This document shows, piece after piece, positions 25,407 to 34,755 of a stretch of DNA of 64,000 bases (position 1 is its first letter; each line of letters starts with the position of its first letter). The notes under the pieces were generated by a model. It was not told the origin of the DNA. It did not search any database and saw nothing but the letters and a program-made list of their open reading frames with translations. Both the position numbers and the translations under genes were made by a program. This DNA is from Bacteroidales bacterium (GTDB taxonomy: Bacteria; Bacteroidota; Bacteroidia; Bacteroidales; UBA1402). Where the stretch lies: positions 1 through 64,000 of the forward strand of contig JAFODP010000014.1 in the NCBI GenBank assembly GCA_017380635.1. Direction: 5' to 3'.

Positions 25407-27620
25407 ATGAAAATGCTACGATATCATCTGCTGTTTGCCTTATGGCTGGCCTGTTTTTCTTACACGTCGGCACAACGTTCTTTCGGAGGACAACCTTTCG
25501 AGAACGAAGATCTTATCGTACAGACACGCTGCCTTCATGCCGGCGCTATCGAGTTGCCTGCTTTCAACGTCGATTCTGTTTTGCTGGAAGATTCGCTCTA
25601 CGGCGGCATTCATGGAGCCATGCATTTTGCGCACAAAATCGGTGTCAATATCAATCCGGAAAATAGTGGCGAAACTTTTTACACCGCCGATGGAACCAAG
25701 GTTTGGCGCGTTCGTATTCATTCGCAAGGTGCTTATTCACTGAACGTTATCTTCGACACTTTCCGTATTCCCAAGGGCGCGAAGCTTTTTCTTTACAATC
25801 CGGAACGCACTGAAATATTGGGTTCTTTCACACATCAAAACCATCAGGAAAGCGGTGAATTTCCCATCGCGCCTGTGAGTGGCGACGAACTGATTATCGA
25901 ATACCAGGAACCTTCCGATGCCGATTTTGCCGGCGAATTGCAGATTTACGAAGTGAACCACGACTACCGAGGATTGCGCATCGGTGGAAAATTTCAGTAT
26001 CTGGATATGCCTTGTCTGCCTCATCTCAGTTGCAACGAAGAACTGGAAAAATTGGGACGCAGCGTTTGTTTGCTCATTCTCAATGGCGACACCTATTGTA
26101 CCGGCACTTTCATCAACAACGCACGACAAGACGGAAGGCCTTATATTCTGACGGCCGCGCATTGTCTGTACAACAATCCCGATTTAGGAAGCCGCAGCGT
26201 GGTGTTCATGAATTACGAGAGTCCGCGTTGCATGTCTGATATTCAGGCTTCTGAAGAATTTTCGCTGAGCGATTGCCAAACTCGCGCACTTTCCAAAGAA
26301 GTAGATTTTGCCTTGCTCGAACTAAAGGAAATGCCCGCCGCCGATTATCGTCCCTATTTCGCCGGATGGTCTATCAACAGCGACATGCACGGACAAGCGC
26401 CTTTTACCTGTATTCATCATCCTTACGGAGAAGCTAAACGCTACGCCATCGAAAGAGACAGCATCGACAAAAAATCGTGGATTAACGAAGCGGAAGGCAT
26501 TCTGCGCAACAATCACTGGCACGTCAGTCGTTGGGAAGAAGGACATACTTGGATAGGATCCTCTGGCTCAGCACTTTTCAACAAAGATGGACTGCTCGTT
26601 GGTAGTCTCACCGGCGGCGATTCGGGCGGCAGCAATGGTTGTTCCTATTACTCTATGGGCGATTTTTTCAGCCGACTCGACCGCGCTTGGGATCAATATA
26701 GTTCGCCCGATAAACAGCTGAAACACTGGCTCGATCCGGACAACAGCGGCATACAACAGCTCGAAGCTTTCGATCCTTGGGAAGAGCAACAACTGCAACG
26801 ACTGCGTCATATCGCTCCGGAAGACAAAATCCAAGCTTTCAACATCGACAACTTTGGATATCTATTCGGAAGCAACCAAAAGAATATCAACGCCTTTGCC
26901 GAACTTTTCAACATCAACGGTCCACAACTGATTTATGGTGTTTATCTGATGCCGCATCTTGGCACTTACTCGGCCTCGGCTCCCATCCAGGTAAAAATCC
27001 TGTCGGCCAGACAACCGGATAAAATATTGGCTGAGAAGAATTTACACCCGCAATACACCGAATACAGAAACGCTCATTTCCAGCAAAGCGACAAAAAAGT
27101 TTTCAAAAACAAGGAGAATTACCTGCGTTTCGATTCGGCCGTGTATGTGGAAGAAAATTTTCTGCTCGCCGTTTATATCGACAAGGCTGTCAATCAAGAC
27201 TTTGCCATGTATGGCGCAAAGACCTCGGAAAATCATGCCTACTATTTCAAGAACAAATGGCAAAGCATGGAAAAGCTGGATGTTTTTGCTCAAAAGGCTT
27301 CCATGTGGGTAGAACCGCTCATCGCTTTGGCCGACAGTAGCATGAAACCCGCTCCTACTCTACCCGACGAAGAACCGTCTTGGCAAAGACTGCATTATTA
27401 TCTTGACAGAGAAAATCGTTATCTGCAGCTGTCTTATCCCGATACCTGGGAAACGGCTTCCAGCTTGTATATTTTCGATGTTCAAGGAAAATTGGTACAC
27501 AATATACTGATAGACAAAAACATAGAATCCTTTTACTTGCCCAGCTCCTTGGCTTCCGGCTTGTACATCCTGCAACTAAACTTCCCCCATCGCAGTCTTA
27601 GATTCAAGATTATCTTATAG
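25407..27620 (+). CDS. Secreted trypsin-like serine protease with type IX sorting tail
   Basis: A 737-residue exported protease. A signal peptide (1-22, ending TSA-Q) is followed by a pro-region of about 190 residues, then a chymotrypsin-fold domain with catalytic His252 (LTAAHC), Asp300 (VDFALLEL) and Ser386 (GSSGS instead of GDSGG). The GSSGSALF form and Cys-rich N-terminal part resemble lysyl endopeptidases. Residues about 460-640 look like a beta-sandwich module. The last 80 residues (LYIFDVQGKLVHN ... LASGLYILQL) form a probable type IX secretion sorting domain, so the enzyme should reach the surface. No T9SS genes are in the window. Specificity for Lys is only a guess. Confidence 0.9.
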   Translation: MKMLRYHLLFALWLACFSYTSAQRSFGGQPFENEDLIVQTRCLHAGAIELPAFNVDSVLLEDSLYGGIHGAMHFAHKIGVNINPENSGETFYTADGTKVWRVRIHSQGAYSLNVIFDTFRIPKGAKLFLYNPERTEILGSFTHQNHQESGEFPIAPVSGDELIIEYQEPSDADFAGELQIYEVNHDYRGLRIGGKFQYLDMPCLPHLSCNEELEKLGRSVCLLILNGDTYCTGTFINNARQDGRPYILTAAHCLYNNPDLGSRSVVFMNYESPRCMSDIQASEEFSLSDCQTRALSKEVDFALLELKEMPAADYRPYFAGWSINSDMHGQAPFTCIHHPYGEAKRYAIERDSIDKKSWINEAEGILRNNHWHVSRWEEGHTWIGSSGSALFNKDGLLVGSLTGGDSGGSNGCSYYSMGDFFSRLDRAWDQYSSPDKQLKHWLDPDNSGIQQLEAFDPWEEQQLQRLRHIAPEDKIQAFNIDNFGYLFGSNQKNINAFAELFNINGPQLIYGVYLMPHLGTYSASAPIQVKILSARQPDKILAEKNLHPQYTEYRNAHFQQSDKKVFKNKENYLRFDSAVYVEENFLLAVYIDKAVNQDFAMYGAKTSENHAYYFKNKWQSMEKLDVFAQKASMWVEPLIALADSSMKPAPTLPDEEPSWQRLHYYLDRENRYLQLSYPDTWETASSLYIFDVQGKLVHNILIDKNIESFYLPSSLASGLYILQLNFPHRSLRFKIIL

Positions 27621-27637
27621 TTAGCTTTGCCTATCAA

Positions 27638-27674
27638 ATGTTAAAAAAACAAATATTTGCTGCTTTTTTAACAT
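27638..27674. repeat. AT-rich inverted repeat, possible terminator
   Basis: ATGTTAAAAAA (27638-27648) is the exact complement of TTTTTTAACAT (27664-27674), with a small inner palindrome CAAATATTTG in the loop. It lies 17 bases after the protease stop. It lacks a long U tract after the stem, so its role as a terminator is uncertain. Confidence 0.5.
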
Positions 27675-27702
27675 ATCAGGATGGTATTTCATTTTTTAAG
27701 TG

Positions 27703-27710
27703 TACTTTTG
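27703..27710 (+). promoter_or_regulatory. -7 box for the TPR lipoprotein gene
   Basis: TACTTTTG lies 61 bases before the ATG at 27771. The -33 partner is not clear. The strong codon bias of the gene suggests a strong promoter. Confidence 0.55.
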
Positions 27711-27770
27711 TGGGTTCTTTAGGAAAACTGAATAAAAATCGATTATTAAAACTCATAAACTCAAAAAACT

Positions 27771-29462
27771 ATGAACAAAATCTGCAAACTTTCGTTGATG
27801 CTTGCCGTTGCTATGATCTTGACCAGCTGCGGTGCTAAATTGGCATTGACTCGTGAACATTTCACTATCACTCCTCAGACGCTCGAAGCTATCGGTGGTA
27901 AAGTTGATGTATCTTACACCGGCGTTGTCCCCGAAAAAATGTTTCCCGCTAAAGGTTTGGTTACCATCGTTCCCGTTTTGAAATATGAAGGCGGTGAAGT
28001 TGAAGGTACTCCTATCACTTTGCAAGGTGAAAAAGCTGTTGGTAACAACCAGGTTATTCCTACCAAGACCGGTGGTTCTTTCAGTGGCAAAACTTCTTTC
28101 GATTACATTCCTGCTATGAAGCGTTCTGAGCTTTATGCTCGCGTTACCGTAGTTGATGGTAAGAAAACTGTTGAACATCCCGAAGTTAAATTGGCTGACG
28201 GTGTTGTTTCTACCGAAACTTTGGCTAATGTTGAAACTGCTGCTCCTTCTCCCAGTGTTGATGCTTTCCAACGTATCATCAAGGAAACTACCGAAGCTAA
28301 CATCATGTTCCTTATCCAACAGGCTAACGTTCGCAGCAGCCAGTTGAAGAGCGAAGAAGTTAAGGCTTTAGCAGCTGCTATCGTAAATGCTACCAAAACT
28401 GAAAACAAGGAAATTGCCGGTATCAAGATTTCTTCTTATGCTTCTCCCGATGGTAAGACCGACTTGAACGAAAAGTTGGCTGGCGATCGTGAACAGAACA
28501 CCACCAAGTACATCAACCGCGAATTGAAGAAAGCTAAGGCTCAAGGCGCTGTTGAAGGCGAATTCACCGCTGAAGACTGGGACGGTTTCAAGGCTTTGCT
28601 CGAAGCTTCTAACATCCAAGATAAAGAATTGATCCTCCGCGTTTTGTCTATGTATTCAGATCCCGAACAACGCGAAGCTGAAATCAAGAATTTGTCTGCT
28701 GCTTACAAAGTGTTGGCCGAAGAAATCTTGCCTCAGTTGCGTCGTTCAAAAATTGCTTTGACCGTTGACGTTATCGGTCGCAGCGACGACGAAATCAAGG
28801 CTGCTTACCAAGCCGGTGGTGCTGAACTCAGCGTAGAAGAAATGTTGTATGCTGCTACTTTGTACAACACCGTTGCTGAAAAAGAAGCTGTTTACAACAA
28901 GACCATCGAACTTTATCCTGCCGACTATCGCGCTTACAACAACATTGGTAACATCAAGTTTGCTGCCGGCGATTTGAAGACCGCTAAGACTTGGTACGAA
29001 AAGGCTTACACCAAGGAAGCTGCTAAGGAAGTTGCTTTGAACCTTGCTTTGATTGCTATCTCTGAAGATGCTGACAACGCTACCATCGAAGCTTACTTGA
29101 ACAAGGCTGCCGGTGCTGAAAACTACGAAGAAGCTCTCGGTTTGCTCTACATCAAGAAAGGTCAATATGCTAACGCTGTGAAGGCTTTCGGTAACGAAAA
29201 GAGCAACAACGCTGCTTTGGCTCAGATCTTGGTTAAGGATTACACCAAGGCTAAAGCTACTTTGGCTGCTGTAGAAACTCCCGATGCTGACACTTACTAT
29301 TTGCAAGCTTTGATTGGTGCTAAGACCAACAACAAGGCTGAAGTAGTTGCCGGTTTGAAGAAGTCTATCGCCGAAGATGCTGCTATGAAGGCTAAAGTTG
29401 CTAGCGATATCGAATTCGCTAAATATGCTACCGATGCTGAAGTAGCTGCTTTGTTGAAATAA
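27771..29462 (+). CDS. Abundant TPR lipoprotein with OmpA-like segment
   Basis: A 563-residue lipoprotein: signal peptide with lipobox ILTSC (Cys20). The N-terminal 130 residues are beta-rich. A middle region with ISSYASPDGKTDLNEKLAGDRE resembles the OmpA-type peptidoglycan-binding fold seen in Bacteroidota envelope proteins. The C-terminal part (about 360-560) has TPR-like helical repeats including YPADYRAYNNIGNIKFAAGD. Codon use is strikingly biased (GCT, GGT, TTG, AAG) compared with all neighbours, which indicates very high expression. It stands alone between its own -7 box and a strong terminator. I infer a structural envelope role; no function is established here. Confidence 0.88.
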   Translation: MNKICKLSLMLAVAMILTSCGAKLALTREHFTITPQTLEAIGGKVDVSYTGVVPEKMFPAKGLVTIVPVLKYEGGEVEGTPITLQGEKAVGNNQVIPTKTGGSFSGKTSFDYIPAMKRSELYARVTVVDGKKTVEHPEVKLADGVVSTETLANVETAAPSPSVDAFQRIIKETTEANIMFLIQQANVRSSQLKSEEVKALAAAIVNATKTENKEIAGIKISSYASPDGKTDLNEKLAGDREQNTTKYINRELKKAKAQGAVEGEFTAEDWDGFKALLEASNIQDKELILRVLSMYSDPEQREAEIKNLSAAYKVLAEEILPQLRRSKIALTVDVIGRSDDEIKAAYQAGGAELSVEEMLYAATLYNTVAEKEAVYNKTIELYPADYRAYNNIGNIKFAAGDLKTAKTWYEKAYTKEAAKEVALNLALIAISEDADNATIEAYLNKAAGAENYEEALGLLYIKKGQYANAVKAFGNEKSNNAALAQILVKDYTKAKATLAAVETPDADTYYLQALIGAKTNNKAEVVAGLKKSIAEDAAMKAKVASDIEFAKYATDAEVAALLK

Positions 29463-29483
29463 TCATTCCGATTCAACATACAC

Positions 29484-29522
29484 GAAACCGCCTTCGTCCA
29501 CGGACCTGGGCGGTTTCTTTTT
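29484..29522 (+). terminator. Rho-independent terminator after TPR lipoprotein
   Basis: GAAACCGCC (29484-29492) pairs with GGCGGTTTC (29509-29517) and six Ts follow. queH starts 20 bases later, so queH needs its own promoter or read-through. Confidence 0.88.
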
Positions 29523-29537
29523 CCCATTTATTCAGCC

Positions 29538-30161
29538 ATGCCAACGCCTATCGTTCTTCATTGTTGTTGTGCGCCTTGCAGTTCGGCCATCATCGAGTGG
29601 ATGTTGCAAAACGATTATCTACCTATTATATATTACTGCAATCCGAATATTTATCCCCAACAAGAATACTTGATTCGTCGGGATGAATGCACGCGTTATG
29701 CGCATCAACTGGGCTTGGAAATCGTGGAAGATGATTATCAACACGAAGAATGGCTGGCTTTTATCCGAGGATTGGAAAAGGAGCCCGAACGAGGTTCCCG
29801 TTGCTTGGAATGTTTCAAATGGCGTTTGCTGAAAACGGCGAAATTCGCGCAAATCAGAGGCATTGAAGCATTCACCACCACCCTGGCTTCCTCGCGATGG
29901 AAATCCTTGGAACAAATCAATATAGCGGGCGCATGGGCCTCAGCCCAAACAACAGGCACAAGATTTTGGGACAAAAATTGGCGCAAGGGAGGCTTGCAGG
30001 AAAGACGCAATCAACTCTTGGCCATCAATGGATTCTACAACCAGCAATATTGCGGCTGCGAATTCAGTTTCAGAGGACAAGCAGTCGATTCAAAGTCGGA
30101 GTCTGCCGTCTATTCGAAATCGTTCGCTGACAGCCCTTCGAAGTCAGTTTCAGAGGATTGA
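29538..30161 (+). CDS. queH: Epoxyqueuosine reductase QueH with unusual tail
   Basis: QueH reduces epoxyqueuosine to queuosine in tRNA using an Fe-S cluster, as an alternative to QueG. The 207-residue product has HCCCAPC (8-14), YYCNPNIYP (32-40), the [10 protein letters not shown] pair (Cys89, Cys92) and YCGCEFS (171-177), the full cysteine set. Family members end soon after YCGC. Here 27 Ser/Lys-rich residues follow, encoded by an 80-base block bounded by 14-base direct repeats. The end overlaps the converging lolD gene by 12 bases. Confidence 0.92.
   Translation: MPTPIVLHCCCAPCSSAIIEWMLQNDYLPIIYYCNPNIYPQQEYLIRRDECTRYAHQLGLEIVEDDYQHEEWLAFIRGLEKEPERGSRCLECFKWRLLKTAKFAQIRGIEAFTTTLASSRWKSLEQINIAGAWASAQTTGTRFWDKNWRKGGLQERRNQLLAINGFYNQQYCGCEFSFRGQAVDSKSESAVYSKSFADSPSKSVSED
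30064..30157. repeat. 14-base direct repeat bounding queH tail
   Basis: TCAGTTTCAGAGGA occurs at 30064-30077 and again at 30144-30157, exactly 80 bases apart. The two copies are read in different frames of queH, and the second copy also encodes the C-terminus of lolD on the other strand. Confidence 0.85.
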
Positions 30162-30800
30162 ACCATCCTTCATTTCAATCACCCGGTCGGTAAGAGAGGC
30201 CAATTCCTGGTCGTGGGTAACGATGACAAAAGTCTGATTGAAACGTTCGCGCAAATCGAAAAACAATTGATGCAGCTCGGCTTTATTCTTGGAATCGAGG
30301 CTGCCCGAAGGTTCATCGGCAAAGATTACAGAAGGACGATTCACCAAAGCTCTGGCCACAGCAACACGCTGATTTTCACCACCTGACATTTCCGAAGGTT
30401 TATGATGTCGACGATCGGACAAACCCAATTGTTCCAAAATTTCGGCAGCTTGCTTTTCGGCTTGTCTGTGCGAACAGCCGGCAATCAGGGCAGGAATGCT
30501 CACATTTTCCAAAGCTGTAAATTCGGGCAACAATTGATGAAACTGAAACACAAAGCCAATATGACGATTGCGGAAAACAGCTTGCTGCGCATCGTTCATG
30601 GCCGAAACATCCTGACCATCAATGAAAATGCTTCCACTGTCGGGACGATCCAAAGTGCCCAAAATCTGCAAGAGGGTGGTTTTACCTGCGCCGCTCGGCC
30701 CAACGATAGCAACCACTTCGCCCGCTTCCACTTGTATGTCGATACCTTTCAACACTTGAAGCGAACCGAAACTTTTCTTGATGTTAATGCCCTGTATCAT
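30150..30800 (-). CDS. lolD: ABC transporter ATP-binding protein, LolD type
   Basis: A 216-residue ATPase with Walker A GPSGAGKT (34-41), Q-loop [18 protein letters not shown], signature MSGGENQR, Walker [13 protein letters not shown] and switch His in IVTHDQE. The [16 protein letters not shown] and Leu-rich pattern are typical of LolD/MacB family ATPases that release lipoproteins. It probably serves an FtsX-type permease such as the one at 24180-25400, which is about 5 kb away on the other strand. Its ATG overlaps the tcdA stop by four bases. Confidence 0.9.
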   Translation of the reverse strand: MIQGINIKKSFGSLQVLKGIDIQVEAGEVVAIVGPSGAGKTTLLQILGTLDRPDSGSIFIDGQDVSAMNDAQQAVFRNRHIGFVFQFHQLLPEFTALENVSIPALIAGCSHRQAEKQAAEILEQLGLSDRRHHKPSEMSGGENQRVAVARALVNRPSVIFADEPSGSLDSKNKAELHQLFFDLRERFNQTFVIVTHDQELASLTDRVIEMKDGSIL

Positions 30801-31498
30801 AATTGTTTCAATACGTATGCTGCTAAATGACAGGCAAAAGCCGCCGGCATATATGGCATGGTTCCCGGCACCACTCTTTCGCCGTTATTGCCCGGATGTT
30901 GTGTTAAATCGGTAGGTTCGGGCGAAAAGACTACCGGAATGCCCGACTTGATTCCTTCCTGCTGCGACAAGCGCTTACGCACCGCCTTGGCCAAACCGCA
31001 ATGATACGACTTGGAAATATCGGCCTGCTGAATAAGCGTAGGATCGTACTTGCCGGCGGCACCCATGGCCGAAACCACACGTAAGCCTTTTTCCAAACAA
31101 GTTTTCAGCAAAGCCACTTTGACCGGCACATCATCGATGGCATCCACCACAAAATCGTAAGAATGCTCTTCGAGCAAAGCGGGAACATTCTCCGGCGTCA
31201 GCCACATCTGCCTGGTTTCCAGTTGCAATTGTGGATTGATATCCTGCAAACGACGGGCCATTACCTCAACCTTCACTTGAGCCTCGGTGGAACAAAGCGC
31301 CAACAACTGACGATTACGATTGCTGTCTGAAACCACATCGCCATCCACCAAAGTGATGAAACCAATACCGGCACGCGCCAGAAATTCGGCCACAAAAGCA
31401 CCGACACCGCCCACGCCCACAACTAAGACACGAGCCGCGGCATAAGTTTGCAGTTTTTCAGCACCTACCAGATATTCAGTTTTTTGCGTCCAAGCCAT
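30797..31498 (-). CDS. tcdA: tRNA threonylcarbamoyladenosine dehydratase
   Basis: TcdA (CsdL/YgdL) uses ATP to cyclise t6A37 in tRNA to its hydantoin form. The 233-residue E1-like protein has the N-terminal [11 protein letters not shown], the nucleotide loop [21 protein letters not shown] (within 24-44), the [13 protein letters not shown] motif and [13 protein letters not shown] ThiF/HesA role is less likely given the length and missing Cys-rich tail. It starts inside the end of the antiporter gene (23-base overlap) and overlaps lolD by four bases, forming a three-gene transcript. Confidence 0.93.
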   Translation of the reverse strand: MAWTQKTEYLVGAEKLQTYAAARVLVVGVGGVGAFVAEFLARAGIGFITLVDGDVVSDSNRNRQLLALCSTEAQVKVEVMARRLQDINPQLQLETRQMWLTPENVPALLEEHSYDFVVDAIDDVPVKVALLKTCLEKGLRVVSAMGAAGKYDPTLIQQADISKSYHCGLAKAVRKRLSQQEGIKSGIPVVFSPEPTDLTQHPGNNGERVVPGTMPYMPAAFACHLAAYVLKQL

Positions 31499-33614
31499 CG
31501 TTCAAAATTTGGGTAAACAAAGAAACATCGTCCTTGTGATGATGCGTCGCCGGCACCGACAAAGGTCCTGAATAAGTAGTGATATTTTCCACGAAAACAG
31601 TCTGTTCCGGATAAAAATACGACACCATCTTATCGGGAAACAAGCGTTCCATCATCAAAGGAATTTCATCGAGCAAAGGCGCATACGACACCGTATTCTT
31701 ACGCGACAACACAAATGAAATCAAATCGTGCTCGGTAAGGGAATCGATAATCAAAGGCACATTCTGCCAATTGTGCAATTCGTTCAGTTCCAAAGAAATC
31801 TTAAGATCGAAACGACGAAGCAACTGTCTGATATGCTGTAAAGTATCGGGATGCGCATAAATCACAGCCGAGGCATGCAGATGCTGACACAAACGATAAC
31901 TGCGTTGCATAAACAAAGAAAATCCATGTTCGTATTCGGCCTTTTCGGGCAACATCAACACGATGCGTTTGGTGTCGTCCAACATCTGATTAAAACGCGT
32001 AATGTACACATTGAAAGAGGCATGCTTGAGCAAACCACGCAATTTCAATCCGAAAGGATGATCTTTCAAATGGGTATGATGATGTATGCCCACCAGCACA
32101 TCCGACACCTGAAACTCTTTCACCGCATTGACAATGCCGGAAGGAACATCCGTATCGAAACGCATCACCTGATGAAATTCCGCATCGATGGAAGCCGCAT
32201 AATGCGCCGCCATATTCAAGAGATTGCTGCATTGCTTGCGATCCATTCCGGCATGTTCGTCCACCACGCTCAGCGTATAAAGTTTGTCTTTCGACTGCTT
32301 GAGCATCACCGCTGTATGCAAAAGTTGATCGATTTGTTTAGGATTGGAAACCGGCACCAGGATATTATGCGCTTTTTCGTCCGGTTGCGTCTGCTCGTTA
32401 CGTTCCAGAAGCATTTGTTTAGCAGCCTTTTCCGTCACCACAGAACTGATGAGACAAGAAATCAGAATCATCACCACACTACCGTTGAACACATATTCGT
32501 TGAGCAAGCGGATGGGCGAGCCATCTTCCTGATAACCAACAATAATATTGTAACCGATCATCACCACCGCCAAAGTAACTGCCGCACGACCACTGGTCAG
32601 GCCAAAGAGCAAACTTCCCTGTGCATCGCTCATTTTCGTCGACCACTGGAAGATTTTCGCCGCCAAGAATTTTCCAAGCAACACACTGACAGACATCACG
32701 ATGGCCACATACCAACCTTCCCAACCTTGCGTAAAGGCTCTCAGGTTGATCATCATTCCGATACTGATAAGGAAATAAGGGAAGAATATGGCATTGCCCA
32801 CAAACTCCACGCGGTTCATCAAACTAGACAACTTCGGCACTTGCGTGTTCAGCGCCAAACCCACGAAGAAAGCTCCCAACACACCTTGAAATCCGGCAAA
32901 TTCAGTTAATAAAGCACCAAGGAAAGCCATGGCCAGCACAAACACGAATCGCAGGATGCCATCCTCGTATTTTTTCAGAAAGTAACGGCTGATGCGCGGA
33001 ATGGCGTAGAAAATCACCACCAAAGAAAAGAGCATCTTCAACAACATCGGCAGCCAAGTATTGCCCGAACTTTCGTGATATGTGCTGTCCACCGTTGCCA
33101 GAATGATCATCGAGAAAGTAACGGCAATCACCGTACCGCCCACCGCGATATTCACCGCCGAGCGATTCGACAAACCATAACGACTGATAATAGGAAACGA
33201 CACCAAGGTATGCGATGCGAACATGGCTGCCAGCAACAGACAAGCCATCAAAGAGAAGCCGAGCAAATATTTACCTGCGAGCAGCGCAAACAAAGCAGGA
33301 ACGACAAAAGTAATCAGGCCGAACAGCACACTCTTGGTCAGGTTTTTCTTTAAGTCACTGATATCGATTTCCATGCCCGCCAAAAACATGATGTAGTACA
33401 GCCCCACTTTGCCAAAGACATCGATACTTCGGTCGAAAGGCAAGATATTCAGCGCGTATGGCCCCACTATCATCCCGGCAAGAATCATTCCCACAATATG
33501 CGGAATGCCCAATCGTTTAAACAAAATGGGAGCCAAGAGGATAATCAGCAGCACAATCAGGAAAACCGCGATAGGATTTTCCACCGGAAAGGATATGCCG
33601 AACAACTCACTCAT
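31476..33614 (-). CDS. CPA2-type cation:proton antiporter with C-terminal UspA-like domain
   Basis: A 712-residue transporter. Residues 1-400 form the Na+/H+ exchanger domain with about 12 helices (PIAVFLIVLLIILLAPILF, then GMILAGMIVGP and FLAGMEIDISDLKK, family markers). Residues 410-700 are cytoplasmic and resemble tandem universal-stress-protein folds (HNILVPVSNPKQIDQLL). Such proteins exchange K+ or Na+ for H+ in pH and ion balance. I use the ATG at 33614, because a TACCTTTG box at 33640-33633 puts transcription start near 33625 and excludes the upstream 33635 start. It is the first gene of the tcdA-lolD transcript. Confidence 0.9.
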   Translation of the reverse strand: MSELFGISFPVENPIAVFLIVLLIILLAPILFKRLGIPHIVGMILAGMIVGPYALNILPFDRSIDVFGKVGLYYIMFLAGMEIDISDLKKNLTKSVLFGLITFVVPALFALLAGKYLLGFSLMACLLLAAMFASHTLVSFPIISRYGLSNRSAVNIAVGGTVIAVTFSMIILATVDSTYHESSGNTWLPMLLKMLFSLVVIFYAIPRISRYFLKKYEDGILRFVFVLAMAFLGALLTEFAGFQGVLGAFFVGLALNTQVPKLSSLMNRVEFVGNAIFFPYFLISIGMMINLRAFTQGWEGWYVAIVMSVSVLLGKFLAAKIFQWSTKMSDAQGSLLFGLTSGRAAVTLAVVMIGYNIIVGYQEDGSPIRLLNEYVFNGSVVMILISCLISSVVTEKAAKQMLLERNEQTQPDEKAHNILVPVSNPKQIDQLLHTAVMLKQSKDKLYTLSVVDEHAGMDRKQCSNLLNMAAHYAASIDAEFHQVMRFDTDVPSGIVNAVKEFQVSDVLVGIHHHTHLKDHPFGLKLRGLLKHASFNVYITRFNQMLDDTKRIVLMLPEKAEYEHGFSLFMQRSYRLCQHLHASAVIYAHPDTLQHIRQLLRRFDLKISLELNELHNWQNVPLIIDSLTEHDLISFVLSRKNTVSYAPLLDEIPLMMERLFPDKMVSYFYPEQTVFVENITTYSGPLSVPATHHHKDDVSLFTQILNDGLDAKN

Positions 33615-33632
33615 GCTTTGTAAAATAACGCA

Positions 33633-33640
33633 CAAAGGTA
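33633..33640 (-). promoter_or_regulatory. -7 box for the antiporter operon
   Basis: Minus-strand TACCTTTG lies 19 bases before the ATG at 33614, giving a very short leader. Confidence 0.6.
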
Positions 33641-33661
33641 GCTATTTTTTTCGGCATTTCT

Positions 33662-34636
33662 CTATGGTTGCAAAATACTGATAACAAAAGTCTTGGAATA
33701 GTTTTTGCCGCTCAGTGCGTATGCTTGTACACGAAGCAAATAAGTGCCTGGAAATAACACTTTTCCCTCGTCATCACAACCAGACCAAGCGATGCAACCG
33801 ACGCTTCCCAACAAAAGATTATTGGCAATGGTGGCGCAGGGCGAAGCTTGCAAATCGTAAACGACGATGCTGGCTATGTAGCTATCGTCCAAGCGATAAG
33901 ACAACAGACATTGCGAGGCAGCGGACAAGGCTTGCGGACAAAAAGCAGCTGAGACAAGCGAAAAACCAAGCGATTCAGATGGGCGCATCAAGCCATCACG
34001 ATACTGCGAATTGACATAGCCCGGCGTGCCGCCACCTTTATCCAAAGCCGCTGTCGTCCAAGAGCTTGGCAAAACAGAAGACAAACAAGGATGTCGCTTT
34101 TCCAATGACAAGGCCTCTGCATCCGACACCAAAGGATGATGATAATCTTCGTCGTAGGGAAATTCGTCCACGATGGCAGCTTGCGCATCCAACAACACCA
34201 CACAACCGGAAGCATTCGCAAAAGAAGGCAAAGCTTTAACCAAAAGCACATTAGCGCTATCCGGAAGATAATAATGCCTGGTCAGCCAAGCCGTATCGCT
34301 GCACAACAACACATAAGCCCCAGGCGGCAATCGTTTGGAAGACAAAGTTTTGACATTTGCCACTTCGGCTTTGGAATTACGATTGGCAATACGAAAACGC
34401 GACATTTCCAAAGTGTCGGAACTGACGTTCACCAACTCGACATAATCGACACCATCGCCCAAAGGATTAAAGAGCAATTCGTTGATACTCAGCAAAGAAG
34501 GAGCATCATCCACAGAAGGATACTGCGCAAACGCATCTTCCGAAAAAGACGGCGAGCAGGCGCACATCAACAGAAGAAGCAAACAATAGGCAGCCAGCAA
34601 CATGAAAGTCAGCAGACTTCGGATAAGGTTTTTCAT
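33662..34636 (-). CDS. Lipoprotein with lamin-tail domain
   Basis: A 324-residue exported protein with a long hydrophobic signal (residues 9-24) and Cys pairs (LLMCAC, Cys25 and Cys27) that could be a lipobox. Residues 45-180 match the lamin-tail fold: LSINELLFNPLGDGVDYVELVN and later PPGAYVLLCSD. The C-terminal 80 residues, with IAWSGCDDEGKVLFPGTYLLRVQA, resemble the FlgD-like Ig module of secreted Bacteroidota proteins. These domains bind or anchor other molecules; no catalytic centre is seen. It has its own promoter, which faces the asd promoter. Confidence 0.82.
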   Translation of the reverse strand: MKNLIRSLLTFMLLAAYCLLLLLMCACSPSFSEDAFAQYPSVDDAPSLLSINELLFNPLGDGVDYVELVNVSSDTLEMSRFRIANRNSKAEVANVKTLSSKRLPPGAYVLLCSDTAWLTRHYYLPDSANVLLVKALPSFANASGCVVLLDAQAAIVDEFPYDEDYHHPLVSDAEALSLEKRHPCLSSVLPSSWTTAALDKGGGTPGYVNSQYRDGLMRPSESLGFSLVSAAFCPQALSAASQCLLSYRLDDSYIASIVVYDLQASPCATIANNLLLGSVGCIAWSGCDDEGKVLFPGTYLLRVQAYALSGKNYSKTFVISILQP

Positions 34637-34655
34637 AGCATTCAGACTTTTTTAC

Positions 34656-34663
34656 TAACTTTG
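34656..34663 (+). promoter_or_regulatory. -7 box for asd
   Basis: TAACTTTG has a TTTC-like element about 21 bases upstream (34631-34634). The leader of about 85 bases contains a hairpin: CTCCATC (34682-34688) with GATGGAG (34694-34700). Confidence 0.6.
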
Positions 34664-34700
34664 CACCCGATTTCGGTGATTCTCCATCGGGAAGATGGAG

Positions 34701-34732
34701 CAAAGATAATAGCCGAAACAAGGTTTTACAAA
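34701..34732 (-). promoter_or_regulatory. Promoter of the lamin-tail lipoprotein gene
   Basis: Minus-strand TTTG (34732-34729), 20 bases, then TATCTTTG (34708-34701): a full consensus promoter. It lies downstream of the asd promoter, so the two opposing transcripts overlap by about 20 bases. Confidence 0.65.
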
Positions 34733-34755
34733 TAATTTATTAACTTTATTTTAAA

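Noticed and set aside
31851..32909. 352-codon plus-strand frame inside the antiporter gene
   Set aside because: Antisense shadow of a well-defined CPA2 antiporter; product is His/Arg-rich and unmatched.
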